Shown: positions 45,333 through 57,082, counted from the first letter of the stretch. The stretch is DNA of 64,000 bases from Astrothelium macrocarpum (GCA_021030915.1 JAGEMR010000011.1:248001-312000); one strand, 5' to 3'. The notes: a model not told the origin generated them from the letters alone. Numbers and translations: made by a program.

Positions 45333-46074
45333 TTTTAGAGTAGTGCCAATAATGGACAGTGTAGTTGCCATGGTTAATACCGAGGTACATACTTTTGCCA
45401 ACACATAGCAGAGTAAGAGTTATCGAAGGGAACCGAAGTCCGGGTTTGCCGTTTGAGGAGAACGGGGTTTGTTCGGTCAAGTTTCAACTCAATTCCAGCG
45501 CCCAGGCGCGTTGATTTTATAAATTTACTTTAGGAAACTGTGTATTTGGGTGCGCTATTCACTGGAGATGAAGAGGCGCTGTAGGTATTTTAAGTTTGTA
45601 CCTCACCCGACCTCTCGCTGAGCTGATGTGACCGCTCAAGACTTGATGCGACCCCAACCTCTCAGAAAATCTCTCCAAGTGACCTCTCAATTCGCTCATC
45701 TGACCTCTCATTTAGTCTTCCAAATCTATACAACATGTCCCGAAGGCGTTCTCAATATGTTCTCAACCCATTCAAAAGATTTGAGAGATAAAATAAGAGG
45801 TCGGATCAGCTCGGGATTTCGGAAGGTCATATTAGCTAAGCGAGAGGTCTTCAGAATTATAACTTCATGGATTTTGCGCCGCCGAACCAGGCACTAAGCC
45901 GGTTGAGCCTAGAGTGATGAACATCCGCAGTGGCGGCGAAGTCCTTCTCCTATGCGTTAAACCATTTCTCGCGACTATGTTGATGGCAGTACAATCTCAA
46001 CTTTCTTAATAATACCACGATTGACAGCATTTACAAAATGCCTCTGTTAGGGACACACATGAGATCACATCGCG
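45333..46074. other. Intergenic with recurring ACCTCTC words
   Basis: Between 45608 and 45715 GACCTCTC/AACCTCTC appears five times, and complementary GAGAGGT/AGAGGTC words occur at 45797 and 45842. No gene supported. Confidence 0.45.
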
Positions 46075-46340
46075 TTAACGGCCTACGTCTTTCACCGTGT
46101 CCAAGTCATACAACATCCTGTCAAGATGGTGTCGCCTCTGTCGAAATCGTATGGGGAGCAACACTTCGTGTAGGTAGGCGGATGCGAGCCTCAATATGAT
46201 ACATATGATATACACGTTAACAGCAATCTTCAACGCAACGCGCTTGAGAGGAGGGCGACCATTTTGATCCACGGACATCGCCAGGCTCCACGCGCGGGTG
46301 AAGACAAGCTCTCGGCAACAAATGATTCATAGAGCTACCT
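46075..46340 (-). pseudogene. Possible fragment of an integral membrane protein gene
   Basis: Minus strand: FFHMALVMLEVAL, a TGA, then LVFTRAWSLAMSVDQNG and LKIAVNVYIICIILRLASAY before a stop at 46075. Hydrophobic segments with polar loops look like part of a fungal multispanning protein, with the internal TGA consistent with RIP-type change. No upstream or downstream exons could be attached. Low confidence. Confidence 0.3.
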
Positions 46341-46745
46341 CCAGCATTACCAATGCCATGTGGAAAAAACCTAGAATGATCAAAGTGTCAAATGGAATTG
46401 GAGTTAGACTACGAACGAATCTGGTAATGGAGAGGCGTCAATGATCAATTTTGCTTTGCCGAGGCTAAGAGGCTCTGTGTGGCGCGATCCAGAACCTCTT
46501 TCAGCTCCATAAAAGCAACGAATCGCCATTGTGCATGACACTATTTACAAGGCGCGTACTACCAAAGGTCAATCACAAAAATGATCAAACCTCATCACAA
46601 AGTATATTCCTTACGGGTTCCAAACGCGGCAGGTGATTTCACTGTGCCGCAAAGCTACAGCTAGAATTCATGCAGTATTTAGGCGAGTGGGTTTCCTAGT
46701 ACAGATAATTCTCTGTGTGTTTTCAATCCTTGCATTTTCAAGATA

Positions 46746-47843
46746 ATGAGTTTCAAGAGTCTCTTTTCTGCTTTGTTTTTTACGCTTTTGCTTGACCAGT
46801 CACAATGCTCTGCACCCGCTTATCCTTCACCAAGCGGTTTAACCTATATCACTTTAGAAGAACATTACGACTCACAATCCATCAGACCCGATGAAAATGC
46901 TGAACCCATCTTACAAGATCTCCTCATTGCAAATGGAGGCCCGGATGTCATTGAGCCGCTCCTCCAAAACATTGCCGGCAGCCGTCTGGATAGCATGAAC
47001 AACAACAGCATTCGTATCCAAGCCGTCTCCAATAATCCCGATCCCGATGCACTCTTCAACCCCGAGGTCGTATCGAAAGCAAATGCCGATCTTGCCTCCG
47101 CAATCAAGCCGTATCCATCGCGCTTTAGGGGAATGTGCTTCCTACCCATGGCGTACCGCTCGGCCGCTGCCGCCGAGCTCAAGTCATGCATCCAGGAGCA
47201 TCATTTTGTCGGTGCACTCGTCGATGCTCATCTACCAAATGGAACAGGCTACGGAAGTCCCGCCTACGACGTTTTCTGGTCGACGGCGACACAGCTCGAT
47301 GTACCAATCTACCTGCACCCCACCTACCCGCAACTTCGGGAGCTCAACAGCAGCACCGACGGCATTTTTGCACCTGATGCAGGAACATATTCTGATGAGG
47401 TAACGTCCGTCGTCTCGACTATCGGCTGGGGGTGGCATGCCGATACCGGCTTGCAGTTTGTCAAGCTTTGGCTCAGCGGGGTGTTTGACCGTCACGCCAA
47501 TGCGAAGATCGTGCTGGGGCATATGGGGGAGATGGTACCTTTCCAGCTTGCGAGGATTGAAGCATTACTGGGACCACAAAAGACCGAAGGGGTCGGAGTT
47601 CGAGACGCGTGGAACCAAAATGTGTGGGTGACTACTAGTGGGATGTTTTCGTTGGATCCGATGGCGACGTTGCTGAGAATGACTAGCGTGGAGAGGATAA
47701 TGTATTCTGTTGATTATCCGTGGGGGAAGAATGAGTACGGAACGGCGTTCATGACTGCATTGAGGGCCTCTGGGATGGTGAATGAGACGGCGTTTGAAAT
47801 GATTGCACATGGGAACGCGGAGAAACTCTTGGGAATAAAGTAG
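46746..47843 (+). CDS. Secreted ACMSD-type amidohydrolase/decarboxylase
   Basis: Intronless, 365 residues. A signal peptide (MSFKSLFSALFFTLLLDQSQCSA) precedes an amidohydrolase-2 TIM barrel. Metal and active-site motifs of the gamma-resorcylate/ACMSD decarboxylase group are visible. They are the N-terminal LEEHYDS, YPSRFRGMCFLPM, the metal His in DVPIYLHPTYP, the catalytic His in IVLGHMGEMVPF and the metal Asp in YSVDYPWG. NVWVTTSGMFS is another family block. Relatives decarboxylate hydroxybenzoates or salicylate-like acids and are usually cytosolic; a signal peptide is unusual. NxS/T sites (LNSST, NGTGYG, VNETA) fit passage through the ER. Confidence 0.85.
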   Translation: MSFKSLFSALFFTLLLDQSQCSAPAYPSPSGLTYITLEEHYDSQSIRPDENAEPILQDLLIANGGPDVIEPLLQNIAGSRLDSMNNNSIRIQAVSNNPDPDALFNPEVVSKANADLASAIKPYPSRFRGMCFLPMAYRSAAAAELKSCIQEHHFVGALVDAHLPNGTGYGSPAYDVFWSTATQLDVPIYLHPTYPQLRELNSSTDGIFAPDAGTYSDEVTSVVSTIGWGWHADTGLQFVKLWLSGVFDRHANAKIVLGHMGEMVPFQLARIEALLGPQKTEGVGVRDAWNQNVWVTTSGMFSLDPMATLLRMTSVERIMYSVDYPWGKNEYGTAFMTALRASGMVNETAFEMIAHGNAEKLLGIK

Positions 47844-48192
47844 AAGAGATTGCTTCTGCCGGGTCTGAAGGCAGATTTAGGACAGTCATGTTGGGGCGGC
47901 CTTCAAGTGTCACAGCACTTTCAGCACGCCGAGAGGCAGCGAAAATGACATTAAGTCCAGTCTGGGTTGCTAGTGCTGTGATAAGTACAATACCTTCACT
48001 TCAAATGGCCATACCTCAATTGATGCGAAAAATCAGCAAATTCAAGTCCAGAGGCCCCTGAGCGAAGACTATTCGAAAATCAGGAGGCATGTAAGATTCA
48101 GTAGATCGAAATTAGCTCTTCTTTGGTCTTTACTCGAAAAGATGTCGCTCTGTTTGGTGGTGCGGAGGATGTGGGTATGCCGAGGTGCGGTA
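47844..48192. other. 3' flank up to the transposon insertion site
   Basis: Ordinary base composition, ending at the TA (48191-48192) duplicated by the outer element. No gene. Confidence 0.6.
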
Positions 48193-51100
48193 GGAGTGTG
48201 GATCACGTTTCGCACGGTCCACCACTTTGCACCCTCAAATTAATTCTCACCACCAAGTGTTCAAATTAGATTATCTCAATAATAACAATAAATAATAAGA
48301 TGAAATCAAATGGATTCAATAATATTAATTTATACGCGTCAAATAAGCCATTAAATTTAACTTTTAAAACGTAATGGAATTTGTATTTGATGTTCTGAAC
48401 GATTTGAATAAGAATTCATTTACGTTTCATTTGAATTCTCCATATTCATCATTATAATATTTTGAATATTATTTGACGTTTTTTATTATTTCTACTGTTT
48501 TCGTTGTTTTTGTTGTGATTCGTCTTTGAATTGTTTATTCGCTATTCGCTGTTCAGTAATCTCCTATTTCTGCTGTTCTTTAGCAGTTCGTTCAGCCTTT
48601 CGCTATTCCTGAATTTCCTCTCGGTCGCGTTTTCATTATACCTTTCGTTCAGTTTCAATTTATTTATCAGCCTCTTTTTATATCTTTTGAACTTCCTTTT
48701 ATTATTTTTCAATTATCTCAGCCTCCTTCTTCTTCTATTATAATTCATAAATAAATATAAATTTATTAAAATTGAATATTATTATTTTACGGTATTAAAA
48801 AGGCATTTTTAATTATTTTTATATAGGGTCTACCACGGTGTTATGAACCACACCACCGCGTGGCTCACGCTGTACATACGCTCCGCATACGATTAGTATA
48901 TAATTCGCATACATTCAATCATAACAATTCAAAATTTTTCAAAAAATATAAAAATTGAAAAATAAATACAAATTATTTATGATACATTTTTTAAAAATTT
49001 ATTTTTATTAATTCATGAAATTATACGGGAATTTAAAATTCCATATTCGATATTAAAACGCAGATTAAACGATGATTTATCATCAATAATTATTAAAGAA
49101 TTACAATAATTTTTAATAAATACTGAAGAATCAATTTTAATTCATTGGATCAAATGATATATTATCGTAGGAATTCCAATTATATATTTATTATTGACTG
49201 AATTTGTTAAATTCTTGCGAGAAAAGCGCGTTCATTATACGTCCCATTTACATCCCGTACAAATCTATCTTGAACCTATTGGCGCCAACTGAATCGAACG
49301 TTTTATCAAACAATATCCTCAAATTCGCAATATATATATTAGTCAGTTAGAATCTGCTCGTATGAATGGAATAATTATAAAAACGATGAATCACTAATTT
49401 GACGTATTTGAAATATAATAAAAAGAATATAAATACAATATTTCAGATATTTACAATATGAACGAATCAGAATTCGATATTGATAAAAAATAATCATCTA
49501 AAATATTGATTCATTTTGATATAAAAAAAAAATAAAAGATTATGGCAGATAAATAAGAATGGATTATAATAATTAAATGTATTAATATAATAGATGAGAT
49601 ATTTGCGCCTTTTTTGATCTTCAAAGGTGCATAATTGAATTCATATTGGCTGTCCGCAGAAATACCATCAGAATATTATTTTATAATTAATAAAAATGGC
49701 TGAACGTCAAATGAATTGGTATTATATTGATTAATTGAGATTTTTGATCCTTTAACACACGAATGATATGAGAATCGCAGGCGTTTCCTCATCGCAGATG
49801 GCCACGGCAGCCATATTCAGGCCAAATTCATCGCCTATTATATGGAAAATAAAATCGATCTTATGATTATATCATCATATTATTCGTATATATTTCAACC
49901 GTTTAATATGGATATATTCTTTATATTCAAATAATTCCATATAAATAAAATAGCTGTGTTTTATAAATTCAGTATATAACGGACGTCTAAAATAGAATGA
50001 ATTAAGATATTCATTCAGATATATAATATGACTATGTCAAAGGAAAATATTCGTACTGACTTTCGAGGCGCAGATATAATACCTTTGAATCGCAGGCGAA
50101 TTTTGGATGAATTATTTCAGACATAATTATCACTATATACAAAAATTTCCACATCATCTGATTCAGATAATTTGAATCATTCATTATTAAAGAATTCTCC
50201 TTCAGAAACTATTATATTTATCAAATCAAACAAAAAATTCACAAAAATTTTGGATAAAAATAATATAATTGGTTCGTTTATAAAATATTATACTGAATGT
50301 ATGACACGTTTCTACGAATTTCAAAATATAACGATCGCCATTATAGCCAAATAATTGGCAGATCAATCAGAATTTCTTAATAAACGAAAGCGCAATATTA
50401 AAAATAAAAGAATCGAATTAAAAGACGTTAATATTTATATAATTACGAATGTATTACAAATTGCATACATATCAGAAAAAAAGTCGTATATAAAACGTCG
50501 CCGTGGACGACCAATAAAAATTACATCAAAAAAAGAAAAATCGGAAGAGATAAATTATATATCTAATGACTCTTCAGATAATTCAGATTTAGATTTGGAG
50601 ATATGGGTGCGAAATGTATGAGATTCGCATGCTGATCGTATGCGGAGCGCATGTACAGCGTGAGCCACGCGGTGGTGTGATTCATAACACCGTGGTAGAC
50701 CCTATTCAATCATTATTTTTGAATTCAAATCGTTTTTTTAAAATTCGAATTTTCTATTTTAAAAAAATGGATATTTATATTTTATTGAAATATGAAAATT
50801 TTAAATTTATCAATCTTTTTATATTCTAAAGATATTAATCTGATATTGAATTATTTACGAATTTATTTTCAATATTTTATAATAATCATAATTAAAAATT
50901 CTGAATTAAAAAATTGATCTGAATATTTTTCAATATATTGAATACGAATTTGATTAAATATAATAAATGAATTAAATGATTGAAATTCTATTTTAAATCA
51001 TTCATTTATAATATTTTTAATTATAAATATTTTTTGATATATTATTTAAAATAATGAAAAAAAATTAATTTTATTTAATAAAAATAAATTTTATATATAT

Positions 51101-52238
51101 TAGAATTAAATATCTAATTCAATATTATAATATTCAATTAATGATCTGAATAAATTTATATTTAATAATTAAAATTAATGAATTGAATAAAAAGAATAAA
51201 TAATTATTATAATTTATTAATCAAAATAATAATTAAAAAATTTTCAGATAAAATGAAATTTATAATCATTTATGATAAATATTCGTTATTTTAAATTATT
51301 ATTAATTTTATTTTTAATATTTTTATTGAATATTTTTTTTAATTAAATTAATTTAATCTGATTATTTATTCAATTTATTTTAAATAATATAAAATTATAT
51401 TTATAAATAATGGAATTTATATATTGAATTTATGAATTTTATATAATATCTGATTGAATATTATAAATAAATATTAGAAATAAGATTTCGTCATTTATAA
51501 AAATCGAAATAAGAATAATAATTCATAAATATGAATCATTCTAATCTGTTTTTTGAAAGAAATCTTATTTGTAAATTATTCTATTGAATATATGACGGTA
51601 TTTTATTATTTGATTTATAATAAAATCTTTTTCATTCATATTATACGTGTTATATAATGAGATATTATATTTGGCAATTTTAGAAGAGATTTAATAAAAT
51701 ATTAATAATAAAATAATGTAATTTAATGATTTATATCAATTCAAAATATAATTGAAAATCAATATAATTATTTATTCGTTTTTGAATGATATTAAAAATG
51801 GTAAAAAAGACTAATTTCAATTGCGACTGATAATATTTTATAAAATAATCTATTCATTTCATTCCAATCTTTTTTTTAATAATATTAATAATGAAATTTC
51901 GAATTATTCGAATAATAAATAGAATCCTATGATATATAAATATATTAATCCATGAAATTAATATATTTTTTTGATATTATAAAAATTTGGCCTGGATTTT
52001 ATAGGCCGCTTCAATATGAGATTTGTTGATTCCTCTATGGCGATGTGACAATATTATACGTTGAATTCCATAAAATTTTGCTATCTGAATGTAATTAGAC
52101 TGCTCCTGCGCATTCGCTGCTTTAATTGCTAAATCAATCGGCTTCATATTGGTGGAGTAATTCGTATACGAATTCGTGGAGTGGACTCAAAATTCAGTGT
52201 GCAAAGTGGTGGACCGTGCGAAACGTGATCCACACTCC
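48193..52238 (-). mobile_element. Outer pogo/Fot1-type DNA transposon, RIP-degraded
   Basis: Perfect 40-bp terminal inverted repeats (GGAGTGTGGATCACGTTTCG..., 48193-48232 and 52199-52238) flanked by the TA target duplication (48191-48192, 52239-52240). The body is extremely AT-rich. On the minus strand a readable transposase N-terminus begins at ATG 52145-52147: MKPIDLAIKAANAQEQSNYI, then QIAKFYGIQR and SHRHRGINKSHIEAAYKIQA. This is the HTH_psq-type DNA-binding domain of Fot1/pogo transposases. The rest is covered in stops. Its 3' end near 48530-48740 still reads as a Lys/Arg/Glu-rich coiled tail. Length without the inner element is about 2.17 kb. Confidence 0.88.
48826..50702 (+). mobile_element. 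Inner pogo/Fot1-type DNA transposon nested in the outer one
   Basis: 1877 bp with 71-bp terminal inverted repeats (GGGTCTACCACGGTGTTATG..., 48826-48896 and 50632-50702), which differ only by three transitions, and TA duplications (48824-48825, 50703-50704). The transposase reads on the plus strand in a single frame full of stops: YPQIRNIYISQLESARMNG (Tc5-type HTH), DIYNMNESEF (first catalytic Asp region), APFLIFKGA, then FLIADGHGSHIQAKFIAYY (second Asp of the DDE/DDD triad), YIFQPFNMDIF, and a C-terminal RRRGRPIKI AT-hook-like segment. TGA and TAA stand where TGG, CGA or CAA codons are expected, as RIP produces. Confidence 0.92.
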
Positions 52239-52240
52239 TA

Positions 52241-52542
52241 TACACACGGATCTAGATGTTGCAACACCATTTCTCAAATATTTAGCAGCGTACTCACACG
52301 TCTTTCCGAATTTGAACACTAGCATTGTGCACGAAATAGAAGAGAAAAGCCCGAATGTGAATGAAGCGTGAATAGAAGCTTTGGTTTGCCTTACAAGATG
52401 TCAATCCTCGGCGACATACTACCACGTCGAGGCTTCTCACATTCGACTTTGAATGAGTACAAAGGGCCTTCTGGATCCCGCTAAATTAAAGCAGCATAAT
52501 AACTCTCGGACGATACTTCTTTGTGCGCGAAAGTTAGCGGCT
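52241..52542. other. 3' flank of the S9 peptidase gene
   Basis: Normal composition resumes immediately after the transposon; no gene. Confidence 0.6.
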
Positions 52543-54546
52543 TCAAAGATTAACGCTACTACCAACATATTTGTCGCACCACTCTCCGATTCTGAGGGCC
52601 ATGTCAATCCAAAACTTCTGTTCTGCGAAGAAATGTCCTTGACGTGGGTACATTACGAGCTCAAATGGTATATTGTAATGTCTCAAGGCTCTACGGAGTC
52701 CCACGGCTTGTGATGCTGGGCACCGTGCGTCTTCCTCACCATGCAAGATCAGCATGGCCGGGAAATCAACTCTGCTTTCTACAGCTTTTTTGAATTGCCA
52801 GAGCGAGCTAGACACTCGATATCGAGAATCGTCTTGGTCCATTGTCCACGTAACGCGGCCTGCATTTACTTCAGGCTGGAAGACGCAACCCAAATCCGAC
52901 GTCAAAACCGTGGCTTCAGTATCGTAAACCCCAGCTCCAGCGACAGCAGCCTTGAATCTCCACTCATGTCCGTGGGTTCCATTCCGCACGCTGCAAAGGC
53001 CTGTAAGGAAACCGCCCTGACTGTATCCGCCAACCGCCAGCCTTTCCTTGTCGGCAAATCCACGGTCAATTGCACACTGCGTGACGGTGATGATATCCGC
53101 ATAGTCGTGGATGCCGGTGCCTTCGTAGGAATAAGAAGCAAACTTTTCGCCCCGCCCGCTGCTGCCGCGGTAATTTGGGATTAGTATGCCGTAACCAAGA
53201 GACAAGAGATAAGCCGACCACATGTAGTAATAGGTACCAAAGGCGTTGGTCAATCTCGTATTCGGGCCTCCATGAATAAAGACCATAGTCGAGAGGGGAA
53301 TGCCGGGTGTACCACTAGCATTAACAGGCGTCAGATACATTGCCGTAAGGTCGGTTTCGCCGTCCACTGATTGGCATGAAAAAAAGTCGCAAGTGCCAAA
53401 ACGTTGTCTCTCAATTGGATGACCGTGATTGGAGACCTGAGTCATGACGGCTCCACTGTTAGTTGACGTGAAGACCTCGACAGGATGATTGATATCGGAT
53501 GTGGCTACTGCGAGTAGAACTTTGCCATCTTCTGTATATGCAACATCATATGCTTCCGTCTCCTGCTTAATAGCAAATATCACTTTGCCACTGGCTTCGC
53601 AAATGCGGCTCTGAAATCCGTGCTCCACCTTTGCATGCACCTCGCCAGCGCTGGACCTGCTCAGTTCCATTGCATCGTCCTCTGATCCAAATGCCAGCTT
53701 CGAGTATTGTTGAGATTGATCCGCGCTTATTACATAGACGGCATGTCCAGCATAAATTCGATCAAGTGGCGTCCCGGTAATGAAATAAAGCTTTCCCCAT
53801 CGATCCCATGTAAGACCATGAACTTCCCTTGGGACGTGACAGGTATCCTCTACACGATTCAAGTTACGATCTACAATTGACATCCAGGACCCGGACAGGA
53901 ACCGTTCTTCCAATTCCGGTGTCCGACAGTTAAGGGTAGCGATTTGCTCTCCATCCCAGCTCCAACAAAGTTCCAAGACATGCCTGTCCAGGTTCAGGCT
54001 TCTCACCTGCTTGGTTTCAATGTTCACAACTCGCAGCCTGGCGTACTCCCAGTCTTCACCCCAGACCTTCTGGTCCCAACCGTCTTGCTCCCTTGACTTC
54101 CGCTCCTCGGTCTTTTCATCAGCAGAAATAAATGCAATTTCACTGCCGTCCGGGGAAAATTGGAACGACGTAATTGTTCGCTCATTGCCAACATCCGTGA
54201 TTGGATACAAAGATGGCTCTGTAGTACCATCCCAAGAATCCAAAGACATACCATAGATTGCGTATTTTTTGCCAGGATCTGCCCGATCAGAGATGAAGGC
54301 GATGCTCTTTCCATTCGGATGCCAGGCGGGGGAGCAATCATTGAATTGGCCACCCGTCAATGGCCTTGCGGATTCGGCTTGTCCAGGAACAGCTATCCAG
54401 AGAGTGGATACCGGGAACTTGCCTTTGCGATGAGCCCACGTGAGTTGAGTCGAGTAGAGGATCTGGCGATGGTCCGGGGAGATTTTGATGGCGTTGGGGA
54501 CCTGGAGGTCGCATAGTTTTTGTAGTAAATCCCGATTCTTAGACAT
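52543..54546 (-). CDS. S9 prolyl-oligopeptidase family peptidase (acylaminoacyl/dipeptidyl-peptidase V-like)
   Basis: Intronless, 667 residues, no signal peptide, so cytosolic. The N-terminal two thirds form a WD40-like beta-propeller (PAWHPNGKSIAFISDR; FQFSPDGSEIAFISADEK). The C-terminal alpha/beta hydrolase holds the catalytic Ser in VGGYSQGGFL, the Asp in LILHGEEDARCP and the His in YPRQGHFF; FIHGGPNTR contributes the oxyanion region. The architecture matches acylaminoacyl-peptidase-like S9C enzymes, which remove acylated or free dipeptides from short peptides. The start ATG 54544-54546 gives MSKNRDLLQKL. The gene lies about 300 bp from the nested transposons but shows no RIP-like stops. 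Confidence 0.88.
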   Translation of the reverse strand: MSKNRDLLQKLCDLQVPNAIKISPDHRQILYSTQLTWAHRKGKFPVSTLWIAVPGQAESARPLTGGQFNDCSPAWHPNGKSIAFISDRADPGKKYAIYGMSLDSWDGTTEPSLYPITDVGNERTITSFQFSPDGSEIAFISADEKTEERKSREQDGWDQKVWGEDWEYARLRVVNIETKQVRSLNLDRHVLELCWSWDGEQIATLNCRTPELEERFLSGSWMSIVDRNLNRVEDTCHVPREVHGLTWDRWGKLYFITGTPLDRIYAGHAVYVISADQSQQYSKLAFGSEDDAMELSRSSAGEVHAKVEHGFQSRICEASGKVIFAIKQETEAYDVAYTEDGKVLLAVATSDINHPVEVFTSTNSGAVMTQVSNHGHPIERQRFGTCDFFSCQSVDGETDLTAMYLTPVNASGTPGIPLSTMVFIHGGPNTRLTNAFGTYYYMWSAYLLSLGYGILIPNYRGSSGRGEKFASYSYEGTGIHDYADIITVTQCAIDRGFADKERLAVGGYSQGGFLTGLCSVRNGTHGHEWRFKAAVAGAGVYDTEATVLTSDLGCVFQPEVNAGRVTWTMDQDDSRYRVSSSLWQFKKAVESRVDFPAMLILHGEEDARCPASQAVGLRRALRHYNIPFELVMYPRQGHFFAEQKFWIDMALRIGEWCDKYVGSSVNL

Positions 54547-55576
54547 ATTCTAAAGCTGTCTTGATGCTCGGAACCCGATGCTGTGACAGAAGAGAGTGAA
54601 TCGAAAAAAAGACAATGCTACCAGCTTGTTGGAATGAGTCAAGCATTGATGACGAGGCAGGACAATGATTGGAAGGACTACGACGGCGACCCTCGGCACA
54701 TCTTGATAGTTACGCCCAGGATTCCAAATAGGCTAGGGTTAAAGGGGTAGAAGAATGCTGTGGGCGTAAATGCAGTCATTCGACGTTCAAGCATGGTGCA
54801 GCGCCGATTTGCAGGTGACCGTTAGTGTGCAACCAGCGCATCCTTTAGCTCCGTGCAAATATGGTTTGATTGGGTCAAAAATATGGGTTGAAAAAGAAAT
54901 TGTTCACAGCGGACCAAATCAGATATGATCTATAAAGAATTGTGAATTTTGAGCGAATGGGAAGACGATGAATGAATCTCCTTCGTATGCCAGCTCGATT
55001 TCCATGATCCATCAGCGCTAACGGTCGGCTGCATATCGGCGCTGTATGAAAAGAGTATAGTTGACGCGGGAGCTTGCAGTAGTAGCATGCATTGCACAGC
55101 AAACTTAGCGCACACGGATGGCTAGACTGCCTCTGAACCGCACACAACTCACTGCTTTCCTGACAAGTGTGTCTGAGATCAATGGATGGCAGATCATGTA
55201 TGTGTGTAGGTATCTATTCTACCATGCAATCTTGCCAAGTTAAAATATGAGACCAGGTAAGGTAATGTGCTTCTTTCTTTCTTTCTTCCCCTCTTTCCTT
55301 TTTGAACCTTCGGCAACGCTATGAAATTTGCAATGCATTTCAGCACGAATCAAGGGTATGTAAACCAGGAAAAGAATGATGAATACGGAGAAGATGAAGA
55401 TAAAAGGGGTGTTCGGCTGATCCGTTTTCGTTACATCCGGCCCGAACTCGGGCCGAGTTAACCATTAATCCTTGGTAAACAACAGTGAATAAATATAAAT
55501 ACCAATGCGCCGCGCCTTCAAATCATGCTGATCCCAAATCTAGCGAGTATTTTGTTCTACGAAGCAGGTACGAAGT
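54547..55576. other. Divergent intergenic region
   Basis: Promoters of the S9 peptidase and the aldo-keto reductase. A CTTTCTTTCTTTC tract lies near 55272. Nothing else. Confidence 0.5.
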
Positions 55577-56614
55577 ATGACAACCATGAGTTCAATCGAT
55601 CTCAAACTCAATGACGGCGTTTCTATGCCAGTGGTACCAAAGACGCCCCTTTCTGACAGCTTCTGGCATATGTTGAGTTGATGGACTTATTGCTTGATTA
55701 GTTTGCGTTTGGCTGCGGTACTGCGATGAACAAGAAAGAAAATCTTGACCAGGTTGAACGAGGTCGTGTTGAAACCGTCAAAGCTGCCCTCCGTACAGGA
55801 TACCGCCATCTGGATACCGCCCACATTTATCGTACTGAGCTCGAAGTCGGTACAGCCATCAAAGAAAGTGGTCTTGCCCGAGACGAAATCTTCGTGACCA
55901 CCAAATACAATCCCAAGTACGGAAACGACCTTCATGGCGCAATCGATGCAAGCCTAGCGAAGTTACAGCTTAGTTATGTTGATTCGTGCGTAAAATTCCA
56001 ATTAGCTACGATTTCAGCTCGCGTCTGACGATTGTAGATTCCTCATCCATTCGCCGTACTGGGCCGAGTCATCTGCAGATCTCCAAGCAGCCTGGGCAGC
56101 CATGGAATCCATTAAAGCCAGCGGCAAAGCCCGGTCCATCGGTGTCTCCAATTACTCGGTGCACCACCTTGAGCAGACTCTTGCAACGGCCAAGATTCCT
56201 CCTAGCATCAACCAGGTCGAGCACCATCCGTACATGCAGAACGAGGGCCTCCTCAAGTTCTCTCGGGAGCATGGCATTGCGACATCTGTCTACGGCGCGT
56301 TGGCACCATTGACGAGAAATCGTGAGGGCATATTGGACGAGACGTTGGTGAAGCTAAGCCAAAAGTATGGAGTCAGCCCTGGCACGATCTGCTTGGCCTG
56401 GTGCTTGCAATCAGGCCTTGTGGTTGTGACCACGAGCTCAAAGGAGGAGCGGATGGTGGAGTATTTGAAAGCTTGCGATTTGAAACTCGCGGAAGACGAT
56501 GTAGAATCTATCTCAAGAGACGGAAGGGAGAGCGTCAAGGATGTGTATGTTTTGCCACGGATACAGGCGTATTATCAGGGTTTAAAAAAGAAGTCGGGAA
56601 ATGCTATCTCGTAG
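55577..56614 (+). CDS. Aldo-keto reductase
   Basis: Three exons, 55577-55633, 55702-55985 and 56038-56614, give 305 residues of a complete AKR barrel. The catalytic tetrad is visible: Asp and Tyr in RHLDTAHIYRTE, Lys in FVTTKYNP, and His in DSFLIHSPYW, which spans the second junction. IGVSNYSVHHLEQ, INQVEHHPYMQ and the NADPH-binding VVTTSSKEERM are standard. The product reduces aldehydes or ketones with NADPH in the cytosol; substrate unknown. The first exon is short (19 codons, with MSSIDLKLNDGVSMPV). Two in-frame ATGs nine bases apart make the exact start uncertain. Confidence 0.9.
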
Positions 56615-57082
56615 CGGAGATACCTGGAAACGTCGATTCCAACTTGTGTACAATTTTTCTAAGCCTTGGTTAGTATGGATTCTATGAGAAAGACTTTTGT
56701 AAAATTGCAAAGAAATCATATAAATAATGTACTGCCGATAAGCAGTAAACAAATCGAATTCCATTATCATTGATTAGTCCGTCGCATAAAAATTCTCTTT
56801 TTTGTCTAGAACCGTCTAAAGAAGGAAAAAAGAGTGTACAAGCAATAGACTCAGGGACAACAACAAGAACAACAAACAGTACACATACAAATTTTTATGG
56901 CCCCCTCGAGGCTTCCCTGACCGTACCGCTCAGCAAGCAAGCCAGTCATGCAATGAATGCTAACGGTGTCTATCGTAGAAATGCAAATAATATCACCCCC
57001 CACCAAATCCCATAATGTCATCCATCCATCCGTCCATGTATATCTAGAACCCCCCATTTCCATTAGTCCCCCAACCCGCACC
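56615..57082. other. Convergent 3' flanks
   Basis: No gene. Shared downstream region of the reductase (plus) and the deubiquitinase (minus). Confidence 0.6.

Noticed and set aside
48531..48743. Leu/Phe/Ser-rich frame resembling a membrane protein
   Set aside because: Antisense of the Lys/Glu-rich C-terminal remnant of the outer transposase in AT-rich DNA.
50355..50621. Independent 88-codon gene with RRRGRP
   Set aside because: It is the C-terminal part of the inner element's broken transposase, not a separate gene.
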